Source: Ramlibacter ginsenosidimutans (GTDB lineage: Bacteria; Pseudomonadota; Gammaproteobacteria; Burkholderiales; Burkholderiaceae_C). Taken from it: a stretch of 64,000 bases of DNA. A program made the position numbers and the translations under genes. Below the pieces are notes generated by a model. The model was not told the origin of the DNA and did no database searches. It saw only the letters and a program-made list of their open reading frames with translations. The stretch spans positions 124,001-188,000 of the forward strand of contig NZ_JAEPWM010000002.1 of NCBI RefSeq assembly GCF_016654015.1, read 5' to 3'. Shown here piece by piece: positions 29,236 through 38,375 of this stretch; the first letter of the stretch is position 1, and each line of letters opens with the position of its first letter.

Positions 29236-30618
29236 GTGAGTGTGGCGCGGCTCGCGTTGTGCGTGGGCCTGGACCGCGCCGTATTGGCACTGTTGCTGGC
29301 GCGGGGCTGGCCTGTAGCCGCGGGGCTGGTCACGCTCGTGATGATCAGCCGCTTCCTCACAGTGGAGCTTCAGGGCTACTTCTTCACGTTCGTCAGTCTG
29401 ATCGCCTGGCAGTCGCTGGTGGAGCTAGGGCTGCTGCAGGCCATCGTGCATTTCGCGAGCCACGAAGCTGCCACGCTCTCGTGGACGCACGGCCGTCGCA
29501 TCGAGGGGCCGGAGCCTGCCCGGCAGCGGCTGCGTTCGCTGCTGCATTTTTCGCTCAAGTGGCTTGGCGCGGGGGCGCTGGCGCTGGTTGCCGCTCTGCT
29601 CCCGATCGGGTGGATTCTTCTGGGATCCGGAGACGGCGCTGTCCGTGACTCGGCGCGGGCGGCATGGGTCCTGCTCGTGCCGCTGGCTGCCATCAACTTG
29701 ACTGCCGCCGGCGCTTTTGCAGTGCTGGAAGGCTGCGGCAAAGTCGCAGATGTGGGGTTCGGGCGTTTGGTGCAGTCCGTGGGTTCCGTGCTCGCGCTTT
29801 GGGCGGCCCTTGCGGGAGGCGCAGGACTGTACTCACTCGTGCTGCAGGCTGGAGTATCGGCATTGATCGCTGTCGGTTGGCTTGCCGGCTGCTACGGCGG
29901 CTTTTTCACTCAAGTGTGGAGATTGCCGCGCAGGATCGGAGCCGGCATTCGCTGGCGATCCGAAATATGGCCATTCCAATGGCGCATGGCCGTGAGCTGG
30001 GCGAGTGGCGTGCTGATCGCGCAGCTTTTCACCCCACTGCTCTTCGCTAGCTGCGGGCCCGCCCCCGCCGGGCAGATGGGGCTCGCTTTGCAAGCGTTTG
30101 GAGGCATCAACATGCTGGCGCTAGCGTGGGTCAGCGCGCAAGTTCCCGTCTATGGGAGGCTCATTGCGCTCGGCCAGGGGCGCGAGCTGGATCGCCTTTT
30201 TTGGCGCGCCGTGCTGCAGTCCGCGGGTGCTCTATTCTTGCTCCTTGCTTGTGTCTTGGCGGCAGTGTGGGAGCTGACGGTCTTGCGCTCGCCGCTCTCC
30301 GCTCGCCTCCCGCCGCTTCCGCTTGTCGCCGTATTCTGCGTCGTGAGTCTCGCGAATCACCTGATCTTCGCGCAGGCGACATTGCTGCGCGCCCATCGTG
30401 AGGATCCCTTCATGGTGCTGTCGCTGGCGAGCGGGGCGGTGACAGCCGTTATGTGCGTCACCTGGATTCCGCCTTATGGACTTGCAGGGGCCGTTGCCGC
30501 ATACGCAGTGGCCACATTGGGCGTAGGACTCGTCGGTGGCACCACAGTGTTTCTGCGCAAGCGGCGCGAGTGGTGGCTGATGGAAGGAAACGCAAGGGCT
30601 GCGAAGGAGAGCGCTTGA
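29236..30618 (+). CDS. Wzx-like oligosaccharide flippase
   Basis: 460-residue polytopic inner-membrane protein with about 12 hydrophobic segments, matching the polysaccharide-transport (MVF/Wzx) layout. The first helices are VAAGLVTLVMISRFLTVELQGYFFTF, then LVELGLLQAIVHFASHEA. These proteins turn lipid-linked glycans to the periplasmic side, which is needed before transfer by an oligosaccharyltransferase such as the one at 36750. The start is GTG 29236. The stop overlaps the ATG of the following GT2 by one base (TGATG), implying translational coupling. Confidence 0.8.
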   Translation: MSVARLALCVGLDRAVLALLLARGWPVAAGLVTLVMISRFLTVELQGYFFTFVSLIAWQSLVELGLLQAIVHFASHEAATLSWTHGRRIEGPEPARQRLRSLLHFSLKWLGAGALALVAALLPIGWILLGSGDGAVRDSARAAWVLLVPLAAINLTAAGAFAVLEGCGKVADVGFGRLVQSVGSVLALWAALAGGAGLYSLVLQAGVSALIAVGWLAGCYGGFFTQVWRLPRRIGAGIRWRSEIWPFQWRMAVSWASGVLIAQLFTPLLFASCGPAPAGQMGLALQAFGGINMLALAWVSAQVPVYGRLIALGQGRELDRLFWRAVLQSAGALFLLLACVLAAVWELTVLRSPLSARLPPLPLVAVFCVVSLANHLIFAQATLLRAHREDPFMVLSLASGAVTAVMCVTWIPPYGLAGAVAAYAVATLGVGLVGGTTVFLRKRREWWLMEGNARAAKESA

Positions 30619-31640
30619 TGCTTGGGAATCCGCCATTGCTCACGGTGGCCGTGCCCACCTATAACCGTCTTGGGTGCTTGCGTCTGCTGCTGAGCGCCAT
30701 AGGGCCGGAGGTCCAGCGGCTGCACGCGGAGGGCACGGTCGAGCTTCTTGTCTGTGACAACGCCTCAACGGACGGGACGACCGAATTCCTCGAAGGTCTC
30801 GCGATCGCTGGATGGCTGCGCGTCCTGCGGAGTCCTTTCAATGTTGGTGCAGATGCGAACTTCATTCGGTGCCTCACTGAGGCGCGCGGACGGCACGTTT
30901 GGATGATCGGGGACGACGATCTTCCGCTACCCGGCGTTCTCGAACGGGTCGCCGCGTTCCTGGCGCGGCGACGGTGCGACCTCCTCTATCTGCCTGCTCG
31001 CTGGCACTCGGGGGACTTGGCCGAGTGCGTTCCTGCGCCATCGCCGGTCATGGAGCCGCAGCCAGTGAACGCGGGCGAGCTGGCCATACGCGCGAACGCA
31101 TACGTGACGTTCCTGTCCTCCTGGGTGTTGGATCGGGAGCGATACCTCTCGTTGGCCGACGCGCGACCAACGCGATTCGAGGGCAGCTTCCTGGCGCAGC
31201 TGGAATGGCATCTTGCCTTGCTTGCGGCCGGTGGGCCGCTGTATGCGGCGCCAGAGGCCTGGCTGTTGGCGCGTGCGGGACATGGCGGCGGTTATGCACT
31301 GTTCGAGACGTTTGTGCAGCAGTACCACCGAATCATCGGCGAGAGGCTCGCGCGCGCACCGTCGATTCGCGACTTCCTTCAGGAACACATTTTGCGCGGC
31401 TATCTGCCCGGTCTTGTCTGGGGTATCAGGCTTGGAAAGGCCGGGGCCTTTCGGCTGGCCGACTGGCAAGCCGTCGAGGCGATGATGGCGCGGGTGTGGC
31501 CCGACCGGCCACGCCAGCGTCGCCGCATCACCTGGATCGCCAGTTGGCCGCAGCCGCTGGCCCGGCTCGTGATGGCGACTGCATGGCTTGACACCCGGGC
31601 GTGGACGCGGCGGCTACGCACGCGGGAGAAGTGGCGGTGA
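30618..31640 (+). CDS. GT2 family glycosyltransferase
   Basis: 340 residues. A GT-A fold starts LLTVAVPTYNRLGCLRLLL, with VCDNASTDGTTEFL and the metal-binding region WMIGDDDLPLPGVLERV. The C-terminal half is variable and soluble, without clear membrane helices, so it is a cytoplasmic enzyme adding one sugar of the lipid-linked glycan. ATG 30618 overlaps the flippase stop, and a GAAGGAGA site lies in the end of that gene. Its own stop overlaps the next start by 4 nt (GTGA). The sugar is not predictable. Confidence 0.85.
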   Translation: MLGNPPLLTVAVPTYNRLGCLRLLLSAIGPEVQRLHAEGTVELLVCDNASTDGTTEFLEGLAIAGWLRVLRSPFNVGADANFIRCLTEARGRHVWMIGDDDLPLPGVLERVAAFLARRRCDLLYLPARWHSGDLAECVPAPSPVMEPQPVNAGELAIRANAYVTFLSSWVLDRERYLSLADARPTRFEGSFLAQLEWHLALLAAGGPLYAAPEAWLLARAGHGGGYALFETFVQQYHRIIGERLARAPSIRDFLQEHILRGYLPGLVWGIRLGKAGAFRLADWQAVEAMMARVWPDRPRQRRRITWIASWPQPLARLVMATAWLDTRAWTRRLRTREKWR

Positions 31641-32353
31641 GTTCGCTGTTACGCATGCTTCTCGGACGGCTACGGCATGACGGCATCGCGTGGACCGTTC
31701 CTGCTGCATCGCGGGCGGCTGTTCGCCGATTGAGATCGTGGTTGGCCGCACGCAGCCTCGGCGCCCCTGGCCTGCAATTGGGTCCGGGATGCGAACTGAT
31801 CGGGGTCCGCCATATTCGATGGGGGCGTGACGTCAGCGTCCGTAGCGGGCTGTGGCTGGAGGCGGTGACCTCCTATCGCGCCGTCGAATTCGAGCCCAGG
31901 ATCGTGATCGGGAACCGCGTGTCGTTCTCGCACGGCGTCCACCTCTCGGCGATCGAGGCGATCAGTGTTGGCGACGATGTGCTGTTTGGCAGCCTGATTT
32001 TTGTTGCCGACCACCAGCACGGAACCTATTCGGGGACCGCGCAGAGCACGCCCGACGAGCCGCCTTCGAATCGGCCGCTGGTGCTTCGTGGTCCAGTGGT
32101 CATCGAGGACAACGTATGGATCGGCGATGGAGCGCACATCCTCGGGCCGGCCCGGATCGGTCGCGGCGCGGTGATCGGGGCACATGCAGTCGTTCGGGGC
32201 GATGTACCGGCTGGCGCGATGGTTGCGGGAGCGCCGGCGGTCGTAGTGCGCGTGTTCGACGGCGCAACCGCCACCTGGATCCGTCCTATTCGTGGTGGCC
32301 CAGGTCCGGTGGCCGGCGCAGCAGCACCGCAGGCAAGTTCGATCCCCAGCTGA
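31637..32353 (+). CDS. Hexapeptide-repeat (LbH) O-acyltransferase
   Basis: 238 residues with left-handed beta-helix repeats: IVIGNRVSFSHGVHLSAIEAIS, VGDDVLFGSLIFVAD and, after a loop, VVIEDNVWIGDGAHILGPARIGRGAVIGAHAVV. The catalytic histidine is probably in ADHQHGTY. It resembles sugar O-acetyltransferases (WbbJ/NodL/LacA group). It probably decorates a sugar of the glycan with acetyl. GTG 31637 overlaps the preceding stop, with a GGGAGAAG site upstream. Its 3' end overlaps the oppositely oriented GT8-like gene by 68 bp. Confidence 0.85.
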   Translation: MSSLLRMLLGRLRHDGIAWTVPAASRAAVRRLRSWLAARSLGAPGLQLGPGCELIGVRHIRWGRDVSVRSGLWLEAVTSYRAVEFEPRIVIGNRVSFSHGVHLSAIEAISVGDDVLFGSLIFVADHQHGTYSGTAQSTPDEPPSNRPLVLRGPVVIEDNVWIGDGAHILGPARIGRGAVIGAHAVVRGDVPAGAMVAGAPAVVVRVFDGATATWIRPIRGGPGPVAGAAAPQASSIPS

Positions 32354-33530
32354 GGAATGTGGCGTAGCGCAGTAGCAGTGCCACACGCTGCGCGCCTGCG
32401 ATGCGCGCAAGCAAACGTACGAGACTGTTGACGGTCCGCACGCGTTTGTCTCCGGCATCAAAGGTGAGGGTGTTGTCGCCCTGCGGCGCCGGCGCCGCCG
32501 CCGTTTGCGCGAGGCCCCGCGCGCGCAGCTCGCGTTGGAACTGCGAGTCCGCGGCGAAGGGGCGAGAGACGTCAAGGTCGCTGCAACCGGAGGCGCGCCG
32601 CATCAGGGGACTGATTGGCGAGCCGTCGTCGAGAACCGCATACCCATACGCGTTGCCGCGATAGCGTTCGTGACCCGCCGCCAGAAGAGCGGCGCAGTAG
32701 TTCTGGACCAGCTCCGAGACAATCGGGTCCAGCGGGGGAACATGGCGGTTCTGGTGGCGCGAGAGTCGCTCCGGTCGCAACGCGTCGACCCCGCTGAAAT
32801 GGAAGAAAGAGAGCGTCTGCCCGTTCGCCGTGTAGCCACTCGCAGAGCGCTCCAGTGTGCGCTCATGCAAGTTCCAGTAGGCTACGTTGCACCCGGGGTG
32901 CCGCAGAACGCGGACCGAATCAAAGTAAGACGGAGCCAGATCGACCCATTTTTGATCGACGAATACGCCGAAAGTGGCGTCGTTGAAGCCCAGCGCCAGG
33001 CATCTCCTCTCCCACCAGTCCAGGAATGCACGGGCGTTGGCGCCGGCGCGCAGGCCGACGAAGCCGAGGTTGAATGTCCCGCCACGCAGGAAGTCGATGT
33101 CCGACGGTCGTTTGCCGTCCATGACCGGACGCAGCGCATGCGGTGTGAGGACGATCTCGCAATCGTGGAGGGCGGCGAGAACCGGCTCCGGAGGGGCCAG
33201 CACCTGGATGTCGGGGTCCAGGTAGACTACCTGTTCGTAGCCTTCGGTGAACAGCTGCTTGAGGAAACTTGGCTTCAGTGCGGTGTTCAGTTCCACCACG
33301 TCGAACTTGTACGCGATGAGTTCGAAATCCGGCAATCCAAGTTGCTCGGCATACGTTGCCGAAAGCCCGGTTTCAGCAAGCTCGCTGTCGAGAGCTGCGG
33401 TCCGGCGGTCAACAATCAATAGGCGGAAGGCCGCCTCCGGCATGTGACGGGAGACCGAATCACGCAATACGCGCGCGTAGGCCAAATAGTTGCCCGATGC
33501 AATGGTGGCGAAGCAGGTTCTGGTTCTCAT
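32286..33530 (-). CDS. GT8-like glycosyltransferase
   Basis: 414-residue cytoplasmic enzyme with a GT-A fold resembling the GT8/glycogenin group. The N-terminus is TCFATIASGNYLAYARVLRDS, and the DxD motif is in VVYLDPDIQVLAPPEPVL. Then come TPHALRP, LRGGTFNLGFVGLR, GFNDATFGVFVDQKWVDL and HPGCNVAYWNLHERTL. I start at ATG 33530, where the family-like N-terminus begins; the frame is open 30 codons upstream. It is read opposite to the first half of the island and converges on the acyltransferase. It probably forms an operon with the methyltransferase and GT9 genes at 33571-35314. Confidence 0.8.
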   Translation of the reverse strand: MRTRTCFATIASGNYLAYARVLRDSVSRHMPEAAFRLLIVDRRTAALDSELAETGLSATYAEQLGLPDFELIAYKFDVVELNTALKPSFLKQLFTEGYEQVVYLDPDIQVLAPPEPVLAALHDCEIVLTPHALRPVMDGKRPSDIDFLRGGTFNLGFVGLRAGANARAFLDWWERRCLALGFNDATFGVFVDQKWVDLAPSYFDSVRVLRHPGCNVAYWNLHERTLERSASGYTANGQTLSFFHFSGVDALRPERLSRHQNRHVPPLDPIVSELVQNYCAALLAAGHERYRGNAYGYAVLDDGSPISPLMRRASGCSDLDVSRPFAADSQFQRELRARGLAQTAAAPAPQGDNTLTFDAGDKRVRTVNSLVRLLARIAGAQRVALLLRYATFLSWGSNLPAVLLRRPPDLGHHE

Positions 33531-33570
33531 CACGCGAAGTCGATGCTCCAGTGCAGGCTGGGTGCGCAGG

Positions 33571-34263
33571 TCACCCTTTGGCCATGGGTTGCGATCCCCA
33601 GATGATGGATTCGAAGCCATAGAGTGCCCAGGTCGCGCCGGGCAGATTTCGCCCAGCCAACCAGCTGGCCGGCTCGAGCAGCAGGCCCATCGTCGCCAAG
33701 ACGAACGGACGGTAGCGAGGACAGGCGATGTCGGTCTGCAGCCCCGATGCGATCAGCTCTGACACCACCGCCGACCAGGAAGGAACCTCCCGATGCGTGT
33801 TGTCGTCGAAGAAATTCAGGGTGCCGCGACGACGTGGAAATCGTACGCTTGCTTCGCAGGGAAATGCGAGGTACAGGCAGCCCCCGGGCCGGAGGGCCGC
33901 GGCCATGGCCTTCAACACGCCATCCGGGTCCTCGCAGTGTTCAAGGTTGTGCGAAGACACCACGGCGTCAACCTGCCCTTCGAAGTGCCGGATGGCGCCC
34001 GCGAAATCCGCGGATGCGACGACCTTGTAGGTGTCCGCATACCGCAAGGAGTCACCCTGGTTGTAGTCGCTCACATCCAGGCCGTGATAGACGAGGTCCG
34101 GCCGCAGGATCTTGGCGTCCCGCGGCGAATTGTTCCCGCAGCCTACATCCAGCACGTGTGCCCCGGGAGGCAACGAGCGGAGAAAAGCGAGCTTCCCGCG
34201 CGGGCGCAAGGTCACAACGAGCACGTGGCGCAACCGAGTACCGAGCGGACGTTTCAGATTCAT
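33571..34263 (-). CDS. SAM-dependent methyltransferase (class I)
   Basis: 230 residues. SAM-binding motif I is VLDVGCGNNSPRD, then LVYHGLDVSDYNQGD, AVVSSHNLEHCEDPDGVL and LRPGGCLYLAFP, the Methyltransf_11/23 pattern. It may methylate a glycan hydroxyl or another island intermediate. ATG 34263 lies 31 nt after the GT9 stop; an upstream open frame overlapping that gene exists, so the start is not firm. The GT8-like gene follows 40 nt downstream. Confidence 0.85.
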   Translation of the reverse strand: MNLKRPLGTRLRHVLVVTLRPRGKLAFLRSLPPGAHVLDVGCGNNSPRDAKILRPDLVYHGLDVSDYNQGDSLRYADTYKVVASADFAGAIRHFEGQVDAVVSSHNLEHCEDPDGVLKAMAAALRPGGCLYLAFPCEASVRFPRRRGTLNFFDDNTHREVPSWSAVVSELIASGLQTDIACPRYRPFVLATMGLLLEPASWLAGRNLPGATWALYGFESIIWGSQPMAKG

Positions 34264-34294
34264 TCGCCAGAGCAAATCAAGGGACGAGTCCTCA

Positions 34295-35314
34295 TTATGT
34301 GGGCCGTTGGTGCAGGGGAATCCAAGACGAAGCGCCAGCGCCGGATATATCACGCTCGCCTGCGTTCAGGATGTCTTCCGGCCGCATGCCATCGAAGAAA
34401 CGCCCGTCTGGAACGCGCCCATATAGCTCATAACGGTGGTCGTACAGATGTTCGGCGCGCCACACCCAGCGCGCACCGACGGGGCACTTGCGCAGAGGGT
34501 GGGTGGGGCCGAAGATCGCCACAACGTTGCTGTTGACGGCGGCCGCCATGTGCATGAGACCGGTGTCTGTGGTGTAGACGCTGTCGGCACGTGCGAGGAC
34601 ATCCCACGTTTGCTGGAGTGTCGTTCTTCCGCACAAATTGAATGCGGAATGTGCGCGTGCGAACGACTCGTAATAAGGTCTCTCCTGCTGGGAACCGAGG
34701 AACACGACGCGCGCCTTGGAAGCTAGTTGGCGGACGAGCGCGCCGAACAGGTGCTCGGGCATTTGCCGTACCGCCGAGGCCTCACCGGGGTTGTTGCCGC
34801 CGGCGTTGACGGCCACGACATAGGGACCAGCCAAGTCGAAGGGCTGCATCGGCGGCAGCTCCAGTGCGAGATCGTCGCGATCGACGGCCAGTCCCTCGGC
34901 CTCGAGCAGGTCGAGGTAATAGTGGACCTCGTGACGAAGCGGTCCCACGTGAACGCGTGTGGTATGAGGCAATCCTTCGACCGCCCGGCGCGCAAAGCCG
35001 ATGCGGCGGGGAATGCCCGCGCATAAGGCCAGCCAAGTGAAAATCCAGTGCTTATCGAGTACGTAGACCGCGTCATAGCCGCGCAGCCTGGCCCGAATGT
35101 GGCCGAGTGCCGAGAGACGTCCGTCGAAGAGGACCGACTCGTCGAAATCCAGGACGCGATCCAGGTGAGGGTTGCCATCCAGCACTGCCCGGAACGACCG
35201 GCCGACGAGATAGTCGATCTGCGCATCCGGCAGATTCCGGCGAAGCTGCCGCACCAGTGGCGTCGTCATGACGACGTCCCCCAGCGCGCCGATCTTCCAC
35301 AGCAGCACTTTCAT
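34295..35314 (-). CDS. GT9 (heptosyltransferase-like) glycosyltransferase
   Basis: 339 residues. It has the WaaC/WaaF-like GT-B fold: MKVLLWKIGALGDVVMTTPLVRQL at the N-terminus, GPYVVAVNAGGNNPGE for the second domain, and YTTDTGLMHMAAAVNSNVVAIFGPTHPLRKCP as the nucleotide-sugar motif. GT9 enzymes move heptose or related sugars. A GGAGG is 12 nt upstream of ATG 35314. It is the first gene of the minus-strand block. A degraded copy of its own N-terminus lies directly upstream (35339-35548). Confidence 0.88.
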   Translation of the reverse strand: MKVLLWKIGALGDVVMTTPLVRQLRRNLPDAQIDYLVGRSFRAVLDGNPHLDRVLDFDESVLFDGRLSALGHIRARLRGYDAVYVLDKHWIFTWLALCAGIPRRIGFARRAVEGLPHTTRVHVGPLRHEVHYYLDLLEAEGLAVDRDDLALELPPMQPFDLAGPYVVAVNAGGNNPGEASAVRQMPEHLFGALVRQLASKARVVFLGSQQERPYYESFARAHSAFNLCGRTTLQQTWDVLARADSVYTTDTGLMHMAAAVNSNVVAIFGPTHPLRKCPVGARWVWRAEHLYDHRYELYGRVPDGRFFDGMRPEDILNAGERDISGAGASSWIPLHQRPT

Positions 35315-35338
35315 CCGGCGCTCGTCCTCCTCGCGCAA

Positions 35339-35548
35339 CTATAGCGATGCGCTGGGGTAGCATCTTGCCCGATGCGCTCCGAGCCACTGCACTCGCCCGA
35401 CCGCCGTGTCGCTTATGCGCACGAATGGCTCACGGAACAGGGCGGGTCCCAGATCGAGCTGCGGGTTCCGATGACGGCGGAGTTGGCGCACCAGTTGCAC
35501 GCTCATGACCACGTCTCCCAGTGCCCAACTTGCTGGAGCGACCCCCAT
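35339..35548 (-). pseudogene. Truncated GT9 N-terminus (duplication remnant)
   Basis: About 69 codons that align with the first 60 residues of the intact GT9 immediately downstream: WALGDVVMSVQLVRQLRR against GALGDVVMTTPLVRQLRR, then QLDLGPALFREPFV against QIDYLVGRSFRAVL, and GRV against DRV. The frame ends in a stop 25 bp before the intact gene starts, and the ~270 C-terminal residues are missing. It reads as a leftover from recombination or replacement of a GT9 gene. The 305-bp gap 35315-35619 otherwise holds the divergent promoters. Confidence 0.6.
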
Positions 35549-35619
35549 CGGCCCGTTCCGTCGTCTGCCGCTCCCCATACGCTTTCGCCGGGCCCGGCTG
35601 TCACAATCCGGCAGCAGCC

Positions 35620-36753
35620 ATGATGTCGTCCCTGCCCAGAGTCCGTGAGAGCGCGTTGGCGAGATTAATCGACCAGGCCGCGGGCACGGCTGTGCTGGCG
35701 CTGTGGGGGACGTTCCGGCGACGTCGTTCGTTGCCGCATGCACCTCGACGCTTCGGCGTGATGATGTTCGAGACCATCGGGGACTCGCTGCTGGCGGGCT
35801 CGCTGGTGGCGAGCCTCCGTGAGTCCATGCCGAATGCAGAGATCGTCATCTTTGCTTCGCGAGGAAACCGCGGCATTCTTCAACTGTTTGAAGGCATTTC
35901 GAGCGTTGTCGAAGTGCCCCTGACGCGGCCGACAAAGGCGGTTGCCGCGATCCGCAGCGTCCCGGTGGACGTGATGATCGACATCGGACAATGGCCGCGT
36001 TGGTATGCGTTTTTGTGTGCCATTGCGCGGGCACGGTACACGATCGGTTTTGCCACACCCGGCCAGACCCGCCACTACGCATACGACAGGGCGATTCCGC
36101 ACGACCCGGCTGCGCACGAAGTGGAGAATTTCCAGCGTTTGCTTTCTCCTCTGCCTGGCGTGGCTGCGCTCCCACCCGAGCGCGCCCTGAGACCGGTAGG
36201 CCCGCCTCCAGCCTACTTCGCAATGTCTGCGCCCTATGTGATCGTGCATCCTTGGGCCAGCGGGTTCCGGCATGCTTCGCGCGAATGGCCGCTGCCTCTT
36301 TGGGCTGACCTGATTAGCCGGTTGTGCAACTTGGGTCTGTCGGTGTACGTGACGGGGAGTCCTGCCGACCAGCCGAAGGCCGAAGCACTCGCCAGTTCGT
36401 GCGCAGTGGGTTTGCCGGTTCGGTCGGCAGCCGGCCGCCTGTCGCTCGCAGAACTAGCCGCCGTGCTGCGAGGGGCTGCGGCGGTGGTGGCCGTGAATAC
36501 GGGCGTGATGCACTTGGCAGCGCTCCTGGATACCCCGCTCGTGGCGCTGCACGGACCCACGAGCCGTCGACGCTGGGGGCCAACGGGTCGCCGCAGTATT
36601 GCGATGGCTCCCTCTACGGGCGCAGAATTTCTAAGCCTTGGCTTCGAGTACCCCGCTGGAGTGGTCGATTGCATGGCGAGCATCAGCGTCGATGAGGTAT
36701 TTGCGGCGGTTTTGCAACAGCTACAACTCCAGCAAGAGCCTAGCCCAGCGTGA
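35620..36753 (+). CDS. GT9 (heptosyltransferase-like) glycosyltransferase, second
   Basis: 377 residues. An N-terminal extension of about 45 residues precedes the GT-B fold: FGVMMFETIGDSLLAGSLVASLRESMPNAEIVIFA, then PYVIVHPWASGFRHASREWPL and VVAVNTGVMHLAALLDTPLVALHGPTSRRRWGP. It diverges in sequence from the GT9 on the other strand. ATG 35620 (ATGATG) is taken as the start. The stop overlaps the GTG of the oligosaccharyltransferase gene by 4 nt, so the last sugar transferase and the transfer enzyme are translationally coupled. Confidence 0.85.
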   Translation: MMSSLPRVRESALARLIDQAAGTAVLALWGTFRRRRSLPHAPRRFGVMMFETIGDSLLAGSLVASLRESMPNAEIVIFASRGNRGILQLFEGISSVVEVPLTRPTKAVAAIRSVPVDVMIDIGQWPRWYAFLCAIARARYTIGFATPGQTRHYAYDRAIPHDPAAHEVENFQRLLSPLPGVAALPPERALRPVGPPPAYFAMSAPYVIVHPWASGFRHASREWPLPLWADLISRLCNLGLSVYVTGSPADQPKAEALASSCAVGLPVRSAAGRLSLAELAAVLRGAAAVVAVNTGVMHLAALLDTPLVALHGPTSRRRWGPTGRRSIAMAPSTGAEFLSLGFEYPAGVVDCMASISVDEVFAAVLQQLQLQQEPSPA

Positions 36754-38375
36754 CAAGATCGCGCTTTGCTGGTCCACGGCGCTTCACGTTGTCGCTGGCA
36801 CTCGCCGCCCTCCCCTGGCTGAACCCCTTCGCCCGCGGCCCCTCCCCCTCCGTGATGCCGTGGCTGGTGAGCGCGCTCTGCGGCATCGGCCTGTGGATCC
36901 TGGCCTCCGCCGGCGGCCAGGGGTGGCCGCGCATGCCGCGTGGCCTGCTCGCCGCCATGGCCGCAACCGTCGTGTGGGCGGCGCTCGCGCACCTGCCGTT
37001 GCGTCCGGAAGTCGTGATGCTTGCAGCGGGGCTCCTGCTGATCGCGCTGGCCGCCGGCTTCTCGCCGGACCCGGACCTGCGCGCCGGCCTGCAGGCGGGC
37101 TTCCTGGCGGCCGCCGCTCTCAGCGCAGTGCTCGGGCTGGTGCAGTACTTCGGCGTGGCTTCCGTGTTCTCGCCGTGGATCGACCTGGCCGAGGCCGGCG
37201 AGGCCTTTGGCAACCTGCGCCAGCCGAACCAGTACGCCACGCTCTGCTGGATCGGCGGGGCCATCGTGCTGTTCGGGACTCTGCGGCTGTCGCGCGGCGC
37301 CGCGCTCGCCTTGCTCGTGCTGCTCGCTGCGGGCAGCGCCGCCTCCGTCTCGCGCACCGGCATGGTCCAGGGCCTCGTGCTGACGCTGCTCGCAGCGTCG
37401 TGGAAGCACCCGCGCCGCGGCGAGCGGCTGCGCCTGTGCGCGGTCGCCGCCCTTGCGTATTTCGTGGCCACCGTGCTGCTGCCGATCGCGCTGGACGCCG
37501 CCACTGGTGCGATGCCGGCGCGCACGCTGTGGGGCCGCATCGGCGGTGCCGCGGGTTGCAGCAGCCGTCTCGTGCTGTGGTCCAACGTGCTGCACCTGAT
37601 CGCGCAGAAGCCGCTGGCGGGCTGGGGCTGGGGCGAACTCGATTACGCGCACTTCGACACGCTGTACGCGGGACCGCGTTTCTGCGACATCCTGGACAAC
37701 GCGCACAACCTGCCGCTGCACTTCGCGGTCGAACTGGGCGTGCCCGCCGCGGTGCTCCTGTGCGCAGGCGGCCTGTGGTGGGCGTGGCGGCAGCGCCCCT
37801 GGCGCGAGGCCGACGCGATGCGGCAACTCGCCTGGGCGATCGCTTCGCTGATCCTGTTGCACAGCCTGCTCGAGTACCCGCTCTGGTACGGACCGTTCCA
37901 GATCGCGTTCGGCGCGAGCCTCGGCTGGCTGCTGGCGCGCGAATCGATGCCCGCCGCCGCCGCTTCTTCGCGGCGGACCGCCCTCGCCGGCGCGCTGGTG
38001 CTGCTCGCGGCCACCGCCCATGCCGCGTGGGACTATGCGCGGGTGAGCCAGATCTACGTGCAGCCGCAGCGGCGCTTGCCGTTCTGGGCGGACGACACGC
38101 TGTCGGTCGTGCGCCGTTCCTGGTTGTTCTCGGGCCAGGCGCGGTTCGCGGAGCTCACGCTGGCGACGCCCGACCGCGGCAACGCGCAGCGGCTGTATCC
38201 CCTGGCACTGGACGTCCTGCACTATTCCCCGGAGCCCCGGGTGATCGAGCGCGCGATCGAGAGTGCGACGCTGCTCGGGCGCGACCGCGAAGCCGTGCTG
38301 CTGCTGGCGCGCTTCCGCGCGGCCTTTCCGCAGGAATACGAGGCTTGGCGGCGCAGCCAGCACGTGGCGCGCTAG
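36750..38375 (+). CDS. PglL-type O-oligosaccharyltransferase
   Basis: 541-residue polytopic membrane protein of the O-antigen ligase/PglL superfamily, with about 11 helices and a periplasmic soluble C-terminal region. Family-typical segments are [15 protein letters not shown], the loop [17 protein letters not shown] with the catalytic-type histidine, and [17 protein letters not shown]. PglL enzymes move lipid-linked glycans to Ser/Thr of pilins and other proteins; the C-terminal part fits the Wzy_C_2/PglL subfamily rather than WaaL. The start is GTG 36750, overlapping the GT9 stop. Base composition here returns to the high GC of the core. The stop codon shares CTAG with the convergent moaC. 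Confidence 0.88.
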   Translation: MTRSRFAGPRRFTLSLALAALPWLNPFARGPSPSVMPWLVSALCGIGLWILASAGGQGWPRMPRGLLAAMAATVVWAALAHLPLRPEVVMLAAGLLLIALAAGFSPDPDLRAGLQAGFLAAAALSAVLGLVQYFGVASVFSPWIDLAEAGEAFGNLRQPNQYATLCWIGGAIVLFGTLRLSRGAALALLVLLAAGSAASVSRTGMVQGLVLTLLAASWKHPRRGERLRLCAVAALAYFVATVLLPIALDAATGAMPARTLWGRIGGAAGCSSRLVLWSNVLHLIAQKPLAGWGWGELDYAHFDTLYAGPRFCDILDNAHNLPLHFAVELGVPAAVLLCAGGLWWAWRQRPWREADAMRQLAWAIASLILLHSLLEYPLWYGPFQIAFGASLGWLLARESMPAAAASSRRTALAGALVLLAATAHAAWDYARVSQIYVQPQRRLPFWADDTLSVVRRSWLFSGQARFAELTLATPDRGNAQRLYPLALDVLHYSPEPRVIERAIESATLLGRDREAVLLLARFRAAFPQEYEAWRRSQHVAR

